Both the position numbers and the translations under genes were made by a program. From contig JAEXYZ010000037.1 of the NCBI GenBank assembly GCA_023405135.1, positions 1 through 64,000 on the forward strand: DNA of 64,000 nt, written 5' to 3'. The notes beneath the pieces are model-generated. The model was not told the DNA's origin, searched no databases, and saw nothing but the letters and a program-made list of their open reading frames with translations. The DNA is from Bacillota bacterium. Its GTDB lineage: Bacteria; Bacillota; Bacilli; Bacillales_A; Planococcaceae. Each line of letters opens with the position of its first letter. Position 1 is the stretch's first letter. Of this stretch, positions 53,552 to 60,831 are shown in pieces.

Positions 53552-53600
53552 AGTATAACAAATCTAAATCATAATATCTACTAAATTATAATAATTCTTT
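53552..53600 (-). promoter_or_regulatory. katA promoter with a PerR-box-like operator
   Basis: On the minus strand TAGATA (53575-53580) and TATACT (53552-53557) are 17 bases apart. TTATAATAATTCTTT at 53586-53600 matches the first 11 bases of the PerR-box pattern TTATAATNATTATAA and lies just upstream of the -35. Peroxide-induced PerR control of catalase is standard in Bacilli; the site itself is imperfect. Confidence 0.5.
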
Positions 53601-54052
53601 TTAAGAAATTTATATCCTTTTTTAAATATTTTAAAAGTAACTATAGGTTATTTGAGAATTCCATTAGATTTATTAAGTTTACTGTATAGTGATAGTTTAA
53701 ATGTTGTTTACTAATAGCTTTGTCGAGAGAAGTCGAATGATGCTTGTAATGTTTTTTGCTCATAATTTGTAAAAAATGTTTAAGGAAATTAACGATTTTT
53801 AATATAACTAATAATTTCTTATTGAAAATATGGATGTCTAATTGAAAATGAAGGATGTGAAAATGACTTATAACTAATTTTTAAATGAAAAAATAAGGAA
53901 TGGAAATTTTTTAGATTCGTTCATTTTTTCTAACTGATTCATTAATATGAATAATCTATGTCATATATGTAAAATACATCTTTTATCTCAGTTAAATGTT
54001 ATTGAAATGTGGAAATTTGGTACCCTAAAATGAGGGGTATGGAGGAAACGAT
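53601..54052. other. Regulatory spacer upstream of nos
   Basis: About 450 AT-rich bases. Items visible are a candidate nos promoter and palindrome (next entry) and a 20-base imperfect direct repeat in tandem, starting at 53821 and 53841 (both begin ATTGAAAAT). No gene is supported here. Confidence 0.5.
53967..54031 (+). promoter_or_regulatory. Candidate nos promoter with upstream palindrome
   Basis: TTGAAA (54002-54007) and TAAAAT (54026-54031) are 18 bases apart and lie 22 bases before the nos start codon, each matching five of six consensus bases. A perfect 13-base palindrome, ATGTAAAATACAT, sits at 53967-53979, about 22 bases before the -35. Its AGATGTATTTTACAT form on the other strand resembles NsrR-type half-sites, but identity is only suggestive. 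Confidence 0.4.
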
Positions 54053-55099
54053 ATGAATATACAAGAGACAGCACATTTTTTAACTCAATATAAAGAAGAA
54101 CTAGGTTTATCGAACGAGTGGTATGAAAATAGAATGAATGAAATACAAAACACAGATGATTATTATCCAACAACGGAAGAATTAACATTTGGTGCAAGGC
54201 TTGCTTGGCGTAATAGTAATCGCTGTATTGGAAGACTATTTTGGCAATCTTTACATGTTTTTGATGAACGTAAATTAGAAACAGAGGAAGAAATATATAA
54301 AGCACTCCTTCGCCATATTAGCTTTGCAACAAATAATGGAAAAATTAGACCTGCAATTACGGTTTTTAAAGCTAACGAAGTTCGCATCTGGAATTATCAA
54401 TTAATTCGTTATGCGGGATATAAAACTGACAATGGTGTTATCGGAGATCCGGATTCAATTGACTTCACGACAGTATGTAAACAGTTAGGATGGCAAGGGG
54501 AGGGTACAGCGTTTGATATATTGCCTCTAGTTATTCAAATCGGTAATAATAGTCCGAAAATTTTTGAAATACCGAAAGAATATATACTTGAGGTTCCGAT
54601 TCGCCATCCACAATATGAAAAAATATCGGAATTGAATTTGAAGTGGTATGCTGTACCAATTGTTTCAAATATGAAATTAAGTTGTGGTGGGGTTGAATAT
54701 TATGCAGCTCCATTTAACGGTTGGTATATGGGGACTGAAATCGGAGCTCGAAACTTTGCTGATGTAGACCGATATAATTTATTGCCTACAGTGGCTGAAA
54801 TAATTGGCGTAAACACTAATTCAAATATCACTTTATGGAAAGATAGAGCGCTAGTTGAATTAAATGTTGCAGTGCTGCATTCATTTAAAGAGGACGGCGT
54901 AAGTATTGTCGATCATCATACAGCAGCTCAACAATTTAAATTATTTGAACAACAAGAACAAGAAAATAACCGTCAAGTTACTGGGAATTGGTCCTGGTTA
55001 ATCCCACCAATGTCACCAGCGGCAACTCATATTTTTCATAATCCTATTGCTAACATTATTAAAAAGCCAAATTATTTTTATCAAAAAAGACCGTACTAA
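54053..55099 (+). CDS. nos: Bacterial nitric oxide synthase (oxygenase domain)
   Basis: 348 aa, oxygenase domain only, as in B. subtilis and Staphylococcus. It makes NO and citrulline from arginine with electrons from a general flavoprotein. The haem-thiolate Cys is residue ~58 in 'WRNSNRCIGRLFW'. The arginine-binding Glu is in 'GWYMGTEIGARNF' (~231), and the pterin-contacting part is 'WSWLIPPMSPAATHIFH' (~315-331). The short N terminus lacks the zinc/pterin hook of animal enzymes. GGAGGAAAC precedes the ATG and a strong terminator follows, so it is monocistronic. The cofactor is a tetrahydropterin (H4-folate or BH4); the 14-16 kb operon could supply it. Confidence 0.97.
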   Translation: MNIQETAHFLTQYKEELGLSNEWYENRMNEIQNTDDYYPTTEELTFGARLAWRNSNRCIGRLFWQSLHVFDERKLETEEEIYKALLRHISFATNNGKIRPAITVFKANEVRIWNYQLIRYAGYKTDNGVIGDPDSIDFTTVCKQLGWQGEGTAFDILPLVIQIGNNSPKIFEIPKEYILEVPIRHPQYEKISELNLKWYAVPIVSNMKLSCGGVEYYAAPFNGWYMGTEIGARNFADVDRYNLLPTVAEIIGVNTNSNITLWKDRALVELNVAVLHSFKEDGVSIVDHHTAAQQFKLFEQQEQENNRQVTGNWSWLIPPMSPAATHIFHNPIANIIKKPNYFYQKRPY

Positions 55100-55116
55100 A
55101 AAAGAGAATTAAAAAA

Positions 55117-55147
55117 GAGGCGCCCCAAATGTTATTTGGGGCGCCTC
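55117..55147 (+). terminator. Terminator after nos
   Basis: A perfect 14-bp GC-rich stem (55117-55130 with 55134-55147) around a three-base loop is followed by CTTC. Confidence 0.85.
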
Positions 55148-55260
55148 CTTCACGACTGTCGCTAAGAGGGGCTATTCAGAAATTTTCTCTTCTGGACAAT
55201 TGCTTTTTCCAAATTGCATTAAATTTTCAGAATTGTTTGTGTACCTGGTACGTTTTTATT

Positions 55261-55815
55261 TTATTTTTTATTTAAAATCATATCAATTAATTCATCTCGA
55301 TCAATTAAATAAACTTCATTAGTCAAAGCTAATGTTTCTGCTTGTTTTGTAAAATAGCTGTTTGTAACAACCCAAGCCTGTGTAGCCTCATACATTTTCA
55401 ATGCGCCGACAATTTCCTGAACCGCCTTTACACCTACAGAGCCAGAGTATCGCTTTGCTTGAACAACGATAATGTCTTCACGATCCTCTAAAATTAAATC
55501 TGCTCCGTAATCACCTGAAGCTTTTGTATAGGATACTTTAAATCCGCGCTTTTTAAAAAGATGACCTAAATATTGCTCAAATTCTTCACCGGTCATGGCA
55601 TCAATTTCTTTAATACCTGCTTTTCTTAATCTAGCATAGCCTCTCGTCCCTCTCCAAATTTTAAAGCTAATAACAAAGATTAGGAAGAGCACTACGGCTG
55701 CGATCATTCCATTTATTGAATGTGTATAATACCAACCACCATATCCAATGATAGCTATTAATAATAATGGAAAAAGACGAATACGCTTTTTCTTTTTCTC
55801 TTTGCGTTTTCGCAA
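55261..55815 (-). CDS. Membrane-anchored Mrr-type restriction endonuclease-like protein
   Basis: 184 aa. A very basic N terminus ('RKRKEKKKKRIR') is followed by two hydrophobic helices (~14-30 and ~36-52), then a cytosolic Mrr_cat domain (~72-180) with the nuclease pattern: Asp in 'SGDYGADLIL' and Gln-x-Lys in 'IIVVQAKRYSGSVGVKAVQEI' (pattern). Such membrane-tethered PD-(D/E)xK proteins are common and often of unknown role; they may cleave modified or foreign DNA. No methyltransferase is nearby. A second membrane-located start is unlikely because the basic N terminus fits topology. Confidence 0.88.
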   Translation of the reverse strand: MRKRKEKKKKRIRLFPLLLIAIIGYGGWYYTHSINGMIAAVVLFLIFVISFKIWRGTRGYARLRKAGIKEIDAMTGEEFEQYLGHLFKKRGFKVSYTKASGDYGADLILEDREDIIVVQAKRYSGSVGVKAVQEIVGALKMYEATQAWVVTNSYFTKQAETLALTNEVYLIDRDELIDMILNKK

Positions 55816-55891
55816 AATACTTAACCCCTTTTACTTTACTTATTAAGCATATTGTAACATAAAAAGGGTACATATGTTTGTGTTTTTGATT

Positions 55892-57109
55892 TTAAAGGTA
55901 ACGATCTTTTGCACTAACGAATGCTGTAACAAATAAAACTAGAGACGAAATAATAAATATTACATTCGTTGAGTCCCAGCTCCCAGTTATATCATGTAAA
56001 AAACCGAATAAAACAGGCCCAGCCGCAGCAAGTAAATAGCCAATAGATTGGGCAAATCCTGAAATTTGAGCAGCTTCATAGGCTGTTTTAGTTCGTAATG
56101 TAAATAGCATTACAACACCACCAAATGACGCGCCACCACTGATTCCTAAACAAATCATCCAAACAACGGTTAAATCTGTCCATTTAAATAACAATCCAGT
56201 AAGTCCGATAATATAAAACAGTGTGAAAAAGATAACGATAGGCCGTTGAGATTTCAGTTTTTCAGCAATAATAGGGATAAGAAATGTCATTGGAATTTGT
56301 GCCATTTGCATGATGGAAGCCATCCACCCAGCTTGTTTTGCACCCATTCCTTGTGAAATTAAAATTTCAGGCAACCAAGTTGTAAAGCTATAGAAAAGTA
56401 ACGACTGCAATCCCATTGAAATCGCAATTGCCCATGCTAAAGGAGATTTCCAAAGCTTTTTCTCTTGTGGTTTTGAACTACTACTAGAAAGAGCAGTTAA
56501 CTTAACTTTTTCTCCCCGCAGAAGCGGAATCCAAACAATTAATGTGATGATCGTTAGGATAATTGAAACAGACAAAGCTCCTTGCCAACCAAAAGAAGGA
56601 TTCGAAGCAATTGGATTACTAATTCCTAAAGCAGCACCAGCAGAAATATTCATTGAAACTGTATAAATTCCTGTTAAAAGTCCTACGTGTAAAGGATATT
56701 TAAGTTTAAAAAGACTTGGAACTAACACATTGCCAAAAGAAATAGCTATCCCAATTAAAACTGTACCGAAAATTAAAAACGAAGTAGTACCTAGTGAACG
56801 TAATATAATACCAATTGTTAGTAGAATAACGGAATAATATAGTGTTTGCTCCATTCCAAATTTACGAGAAACTCTCGGTGCAAGTGGTGAGAACAACGCA
56901 AAAGCTAACAATGGAATTGTCGTTAAAAAACCAGCAAGTACGTTTGAAATATTTAGCTCAGCTCGAATAATAGAAATAATCGGTCCAACACCTGTTAATG
57001 GAGTTCTGAGAGTAGTAGCTAAAAAGATGATTGCTATAATAAATAAAATCGTTGTAGAGCTAATGTGTATTTTTTTACTTTGCTGAGTAGTTGATTTTAT
57101 AGTAGACAT
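55892..57109 (-). CDS. MFS transporter, CynX/NimT type
   Basis: 405 aa, twelve helices. The N-terminal 'TTLRTPLTGVGPIISIIRAELNIS' segment (~33-56) is typical for the cyanate/nitroimidazole-transport family of the major facilitator superfamily. The loop 'APRVSRKFGMEQTL' corresponds to the MFS A motif, and a central cytosolic loop at ~200-220 separates the two halves. The substrate is unknown; relatives take up cyanate, glucose derivatives or export 2-nitroimidazole. A good ribosome site (TTGGAGGCAAT on the minus strand) precedes the ATG. Confidence 0.9.
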   Translation of the reverse strand: MSTIKSTTQQSKKIHISSTTILFIIAIIFLATTLRTPLTGVGPIISIIRAELNISNVLAGFLTTIPLLAFALFSPLAPRVSRKFGMEQTLYYSVILLTIGIILRSLGTTSFLIFGTVLIGIAISFGNVLVPSLFKLKYPLHVGLLTGIYTVSMNISAGAALGISNPIASNPSFGWQGALSVSIILTIITLIVWIPLLRGEKVKLTALSSSSSKPQEKKLWKSPLAWAIAISMGLQSLLFYSFTTWLPEILISQGMGAKQAGWMASIMQMAQIPMTFLIPIIAEKLKSQRPIVIFFTLFYIIGLTGLLFKWTDLTVVWMICLGISGGASFGGVVMLFTLRTKTAYEAAQISGFAQSIGYLLAAAGPVLFGFLHDITGSWDSTNVIFIISSLVLFVTAFVSAKDRYL

Positions 57110-57404
57110 ATATTGCCTCCAAATGGGTTTACTAAATAGTAAATAAACTCATTCCATGTTAAACTATGAAACGGGTTAAATATAATCATACAACTTCACA
57201 TCATTTTGTGATAGTGTTAATAATCGTTAAAATGCCATCGTAGAATGATGGTTTTTATTTTTAAGTTAGTAGAAAAGATATTTTAATTATGTTTAGCTGT
57301 GGTGACTTGGCTATCGTGTTGCTTCAACTTCCTTCTGCGCATGTAGAGCCAGAACGAGCCACCTCCGCTTTTCGTAGTAAGTGTACTTCAAAGGAGATTA
57401 CAAC
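57110..57404. other. Structured leader upstream of the amino-acid permease
   Basis: 295 bases. A weak terminator-like hairpin lies at 57235-57260 (CCATC/GATGG then T-rich). At 57299-57362 a GC-richer stretch can fold: GTGG (57299-57302) with CCAC (57359-57362), and TTGGCT (57307-57312) with AGCCAG (57347-57352). I could not match it to the lysine (L-box), T-box or other named riboswitch. A leader RNA controlling the permease is possible. Confidence 0.4.
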
Positions 57405-58859
57405 ATGAATGACACAAAAATAAATACGCAACAAGAGCAAGGATTAAAACGTGGGCTAAAAAGTCGCCATATTACGATGATTTCACTTGGTGGAACAATT
57501 GGGACAGGCTTATTTTTGGCAAGTGGTGCTTCGATTGCACAAGCGGGCCCAGGTGGTGCTCTTGTTGCCTATGCTTTAATCGGTATTATGGTTTATTTTT
57601 TAATGACAAGTTTAGGAGAGATGGCAGCTTACATGCCGACGTCAGGTTCATTTAGTACGTATGCGACAAAATTTGTTGACCCTGCGTTTGGCTTTGCGAT
57701 GGGATGGAATTACTGGTACAACTGGGCAATTACAATTGCAGCGGAAATTTCAGCAGTTACACTCATCATGAAATACTGGTTCCCAGATAGCTCTTCTATA
57801 CTTTGGACTATATTATTTATCGTTATTGTTTTAACGTTTAATTTACTATCTGTAAGAGCTTATGGCGAGAGTGAATATTGGTTCGCTATGATTAAGGTTG
57901 CAACGGTTATTGTATTTATCATCGTTTCATTTTTAATGATTTTCGGAATTTTAAAAGGCCATAATCCAATTGGATTTGAAAACTTCTTCGTAGGGGAAGC
58001 ACCGTTTAATGGAGGATTTTTATCGGTTTTTGGAATTTTCCTAGCTGCAGGTTTCTCCTTCCAAGGTACTGAGCTTTTAGGAATTACTGCTGGTGAGACT
58101 GATGATCCGAAGAAAAATATTCCAAAAGCTGTTCGTTCAGTATTTTGGAGAATATTACTGTTTTACATTTTAGCTATTTTAGCAATTGGCTTACTAATAC
58201 CTTATACAGATCCTCGATTATTATCTGAGGATATTGCAGTATCACCATTCACGCTAGTGTTTGATAAATTAGGAATTGCCTTTGCAGCTTCAGTAATGAA
58301 CGCGATTATTTTAACGGCAATGCTTTCGGCAGGAAATTCTGGGCTATATGCTTCTTCTAGAATGTTATGGCAGTTAGCAGTAGATGGTAAAGCCCCAAAA
58401 TTATTTGCAAAGGTAAGTAAACGAGGAATACCGGTATATGCACTACTTGCTACGTTAGCAGTCGGCTGTTTATCATTCCTTACTTCATTCTTTGGGGATG
58501 GAGTCGTTTATATGTGGCTTCTAAATGCATCTGGCTTGTCTGGCTTTATTGCATGGATAGGAATTGCCATTAGTCACTATCGATTCCGTAAAGCCTATGT
58601 CGCACAAGGACATGATATTAGTTTGTTGCCATATAAAGCACCATTATCACCATTCGGACCACTTTTTGCATTTGTAGTATGTATGATTGTTGTGATTGGA
58701 CAAAATTACACAGCCTTTATTGGGGATTCGATTGACTGGTATGGCGTTGCAGTTTCCTATATCGGTATTCCGTTATTTTTAGCTCTTTGGTTAGGATATA
58801 AAATAAAACATAAAACAAAAGTTGTACCTTTAGATAAATGTGATTTAGAGCATAAATAA
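57405..58859 (+). CDS. APC-family amino-acid permease
   Basis: 484 aa, twelve helices. The N-terminal 'GLKSRHITMISLGGTIGTGLFLASGASIAQAGPGGAL' block (pattern) is the substrate-binding unwound helix 1 of amino-acid permeases of the AAT subfamily (LysP, GabP, RocE, ProY). 'GFSFQGTELLGITAGETDDPKKNIPKAV' (~215-240) is the conserved region following helix 6. Closest wording is LysP/YvsH-type, but specificity is not safe. The ATG at 57405 follows AAAGGAG; an upstream in-frame ATG at 57381 lies before it without such a site. A terminator follows. Confidence 0.92.
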   Translation: MNDTKINTQQEQGLKRGLKSRHITMISLGGTIGTGLFLASGASIAQAGPGGALVAYALIGIMVYFLMTSLGEMAAYMPTSGSFSTYATKFVDPAFGFAMGWNYWYNWAITIAAEISAVTLIMKYWFPDSSSILWTILFIVIVLTFNLLSVRAYGESEYWFAMIKVATVIVFIIVSFLMIFGILKGHNPIGFENFFVGEAPFNGGFLSVFGIFLAAGFSFQGTELLGITAGETDDPKKNIPKAVRSVFWRILLFYILAILAIGLLIPYTDPRLLSEDIAVSPFTLVFDKLGIAFAASVMNAIILTAMLSAGNSGLYASSRMLWQLAVDGKAPKLFAKVSKRGIPVYALLATLAVGCLSFLTSFFGDGVVYMWLLNASGLSGFIAWIGIAISHYRFRKAYVAQGHDISLLPYKAPLSPFGPLFAFVVCMIVVIGQNYTAFIGDSIDWYGVAVSYIGIPLFLALWLGYKIKHKTKVVPLDKCDLEHK

Positions 58860-58865
58860 AAGCAA

Positions 58866-58906
58866 CAAGGGAGCCGTCCGAAAGTCATATTAGGATGGCT
58901 CCTTTG
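58866..58906 (+). terminator. Terminator after the permease gene
   Basis: AAGGGAGCCGTCC pairs with GGATGGCTCCTT with one bulge or wobble, ending in a short T-tract. Confidence 0.8.
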
Positions 58907-59087
58907 TATATAACGCTTCATTTTTGGTAAATAGCGATGACGATATGAAGTACGACTGGAAGCAAAAAGTAGAAGGTTGTTCGAAAATATCCAATATAAA
59001 ATAGTATCAATTATCAAAGGAATACTTGGTATAATAGAAATAATAATCTTCAGTCAATAAGATTGATCGGTAAAGGATGTCGAGATA

Positions 59088-59780
59088 ATGACAGTATCAA
59101 GGGGATTTTATAAAAAAATTCAACAATGGATAATGGACAATGAAATCGGAGATTGTACATTTCAACCTTTTCAAGTTGACGGAAATCCTTATAAATCTAA
59201 AGTATTTTTAGTAGGTGCGAGCCCTGAACCAAAATTAGAAATTAATTATAATGATTTAAATTTATATGTGGAGTCTTTAGTGGATATAGAACTATTTCAA
59301 GATGCCTTTTCTGAAGAACTACAAACTGCAAGCCGTGAATACAAAGGTTGTTTAAAATTCATTTCATGGATGAAAGAGCATTATAATGAAAACATTGTCT
59401 TAACAAATGTAAATTGCCTTCCAGTTGAAAGCGCTCAAAAATTAAAGCAAATGAGAAAAGAACAACACAGACTTTATAAAAGAGGATTGGAAATTTTTGA
59501 AGAAGTTGTTAATGAATTTGAACCTGAAATTCTTGTATTACAAGGTTCCTCTTCCTATAAATCGTTTATTGACAATTTTGGAGACAAACTAGTAGATTTT
59601 ATAGGAAAAGATACAAGTGATACAGTACAACAATTAGAACAAAAAGGTGTTATTGCTAAATTACCGCTAAAGAACGGGAAGAACGTAAATATTCTTGTAT
59701 GCAGAAGTATGGGTTATTTCGGTAAAGAAGGTAGCACGTTCGGAGACTTTAAGGCAACTCTAGAGCGAATATTACAATGA
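59088..59780 (+). CDS. Uncharacterised protein with uracil-DNA-glycosylase-like fold
   Basis: 230 aa, soluble. The order of motifs resembles the UDG superfamily: 'VFLVGASPEPK' (~42-52) in place of the usual V-G-x-x-P-x motif, 'NIVLTNVNCLPV' (~104-115) in the middle, and 'PEILVLQGSSSYKSF' (~147-161) matching the 'I-L-x-L-G' strand. The catalytic Asp/His of true glycosylases is not clear, so a nucleic-acid or nucleotide-binding role is only suggested. RBS AAAGGATG precedes the ATG. It stands alone before the xanthine operon. Confidence 0.7.
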   Translation: MTVSRGFYKKIQQWIMDNEIGDCTFQPFQVDGNPYKSKVFLVGASPEPKLEINYNDLNLYVESLVDIELFQDAFSEELQTASREYKGCLKFISWMKEHYNENIVLTNVNCLPVESAQKLKQMRKEQHRLYKRGLEIFEEVVNEFEPEILVLQGSSSYKSFIDNFGDKLVDFIGKDTSDTVQQLEQKGVIAKLPLKNGKNVNILVCRSMGYFGKEGSTFGDFKATLERILQ

Positions 59781-59894
59781 TTCTCTTTCGAAATAATAAT
59801 GAAAATGCTTCAGAAACGAACGTTTTTATAAAAAAGTATATGAATTTCAACTAATTTCCGAATAATTAGAATCATTTTATTATTTAATAAGTTA

Positions 59895-59923
59895 TTGCAA
59901 TCGACAAAATCCGTGTTTATAAT
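59895..59923 (+). promoter_or_regulatory. Sigma-A promoter of xpt-pbuX
   Basis: TTGCAA (59895-59900) and a perfect TATAAT (59918-59923) are 17 bases apart, about 65 bases before the riboswitch aptamer. Confidence 0.75.
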
Positions 59924-59956
59924 GGGGACATTCTTAACAAAATATTTTAAATTAAT

Positions 59957-59981
59957 CAGCTGGCATTTTACACCGGCTGGT
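59957..59981 (+). promoter_or_regulatory. Extra hairpin directly before the aptamer
   Basis: CAGCTGG pairs with CCGGCTG (one mismatch/wobble) around an AT-rich loop, only about nine bases before P1 of the purine riboswitch. Not part of the known aptamer. Confidence 0.5.
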
Positions 59982-59987
59982 AAATAT

Positions 59988-60058
59988 CACTCATATAATA
60001 GCGGGAATATGGCTCGCAAGTTTCTACCGACTTACCGTAAATAAGTCGACTATGAGAG
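59988..60058 (+). promoter_or_regulatory. Purine riboswitch aptamer, guanine type
   Basis: The core matches the purine riboswitch: P1 CTCATA/TATGAG (59990-59995 and 60051-60056), P2 with GCGGG...CTCGC, junction GTTTCTACC, and P3 GACTTACCGTAAATAAGTC. The specificity base before TATGAG (GAC-TATGAG, position 74 equivalent) is C, which selects guanine, hypoxanthine or xanthine over adenine. It controls xpt and pbuX downstream, as in B. subtilis. Confidence 0.95.
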
Positions 60059-60071
60059 AGACAATGTTTAG

Positions 60072-60182
60072 TTACGAATGTCCGATTTTAGATGGGGTAT
60101 TCGTTTTCTATTAACTTTCGAATGTACACTCGAAGGACTTGTTCTACTCATAGAAGTGGAATAAGTTTTTCGAGTTTTTTTA
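60072..60182 (+). terminator. Expression platform of the guanine riboswitch
   Basis: Two hairpins follow the aptamer. ACGAAT...ATTCGT with CC/GG inside lies at ~60077-60110, followed by TTTCT. A long stem ACTCGAA...TTCGAGT (60128-60134, 60169-60175), enclosing ACTTGTTCTACT/AAGTGGAATAAGT, ends in seven T residues and is the main terminator. Guanine binding should favour this stem and stop transcription of xpt-pbuX. Confidence 0.8.
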
Positions 60183-60218
60183 TTGTGAAGCATTTATTGA
60201 AAGGAAGGACATCAAACT

Positions 60219-60791
60219 ATGAAATTGTTAAAAGATAAAATTATACAAGAAGGAAAAGTATTATCAGATACGGTTTTAAAAGTAGATACTTTTTTAAACC
60301 ACCAAATTGATCCGCTATTGATGAAGGAAATAGGAGAAGAGTTTGCAAATCGCTTTTCAGATGAGGTTATTACAAAAGTATTAACTATTGAATCATCTGG
60401 TATTGCTCCATCTATAATGTTAGGTTTAGTCATTGGTGCACCAGTAGTTTTTGCTCGTAAACGTAAATCATTAACATTAGCAAATAATCTTTATTCTTCA
60501 ACTGTGCATTCATTTACGAAGGAGGAAACTAACGAGATTTCAGTTTCTCGTGATTTCTTAACAGCAGACGACAATGTCTTAATTATCGATGACTTTTTAG
60601 CAAATGGTGAAGCAGTGAAAGGTTTATTAGATATTGCAAATCAAGCAGGTGCAAAAGTAGTCGGTGTAGGAATTGTTATTGAAAAAGGATTCCAACAAGG
60701 TGGACAGCTGCTTCGCGAGCAAGGTATTCGAGTTGAGTCACTAGCTAGAATTAAATCCTTATCAAATGGACAAGTTGAGTTTTTTGATTAA
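60219..60791 (+). CDS. xpt: Xanthine phosphoribosyltransferase
   Basis: 190 aa. It converts xanthine and PRPP to XMP in purine salvage. The PRPP-binding motif is 'VLIIDDFLANGEAVKGLLDI' (~119-138), with 'IESSGIAPSIMLG' and 'FARKRKSLTL' earlier, the latter typical of the family. The start follows AAAGGAAGG. Controlled by the guanine riboswitch just upstream and co-transcribed with the xanthine permease 40 bases downstream. Confidence 0.98.
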   Translation: MKLLKDKIIQEGKVLSDTVLKVDTFLNHQIDPLLMKEIGEEFANRFSDEVITKVLTIESSGIAPSIMLGLVIGAPVVFARKRKSLTLANNLYSSTVHSFTKEETNEISVSRDFLTADDNVLIIDDFLANGEAVKGLLDIANQAGAKVVGVGIVIEKGFQQGGQLLREQGIRVESLARIKSLSNGQVEFFD

Positions 60792-60831
60792 TTAACTAGA
60801 TTGATAGCCTAAAAAAATTGGAGGATTTTTT

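Larger units (their letters stand above)
59781..60218. other. Spacer and leader of the xpt-pbuX operon
   Basis: 438 bases holding the promoter, a guanine riboswitch and its expression platform (separate entries). The first ~110 bases are plain AT-rich sequence. Confidence 0.8.

Noticed and set aside
57299..57404. Lysine (L-box) riboswitch or T-box before the permease
   Set aside because: The region is too short and lacks the L-box core and the T-box TGGNACCGCG-type sequence.
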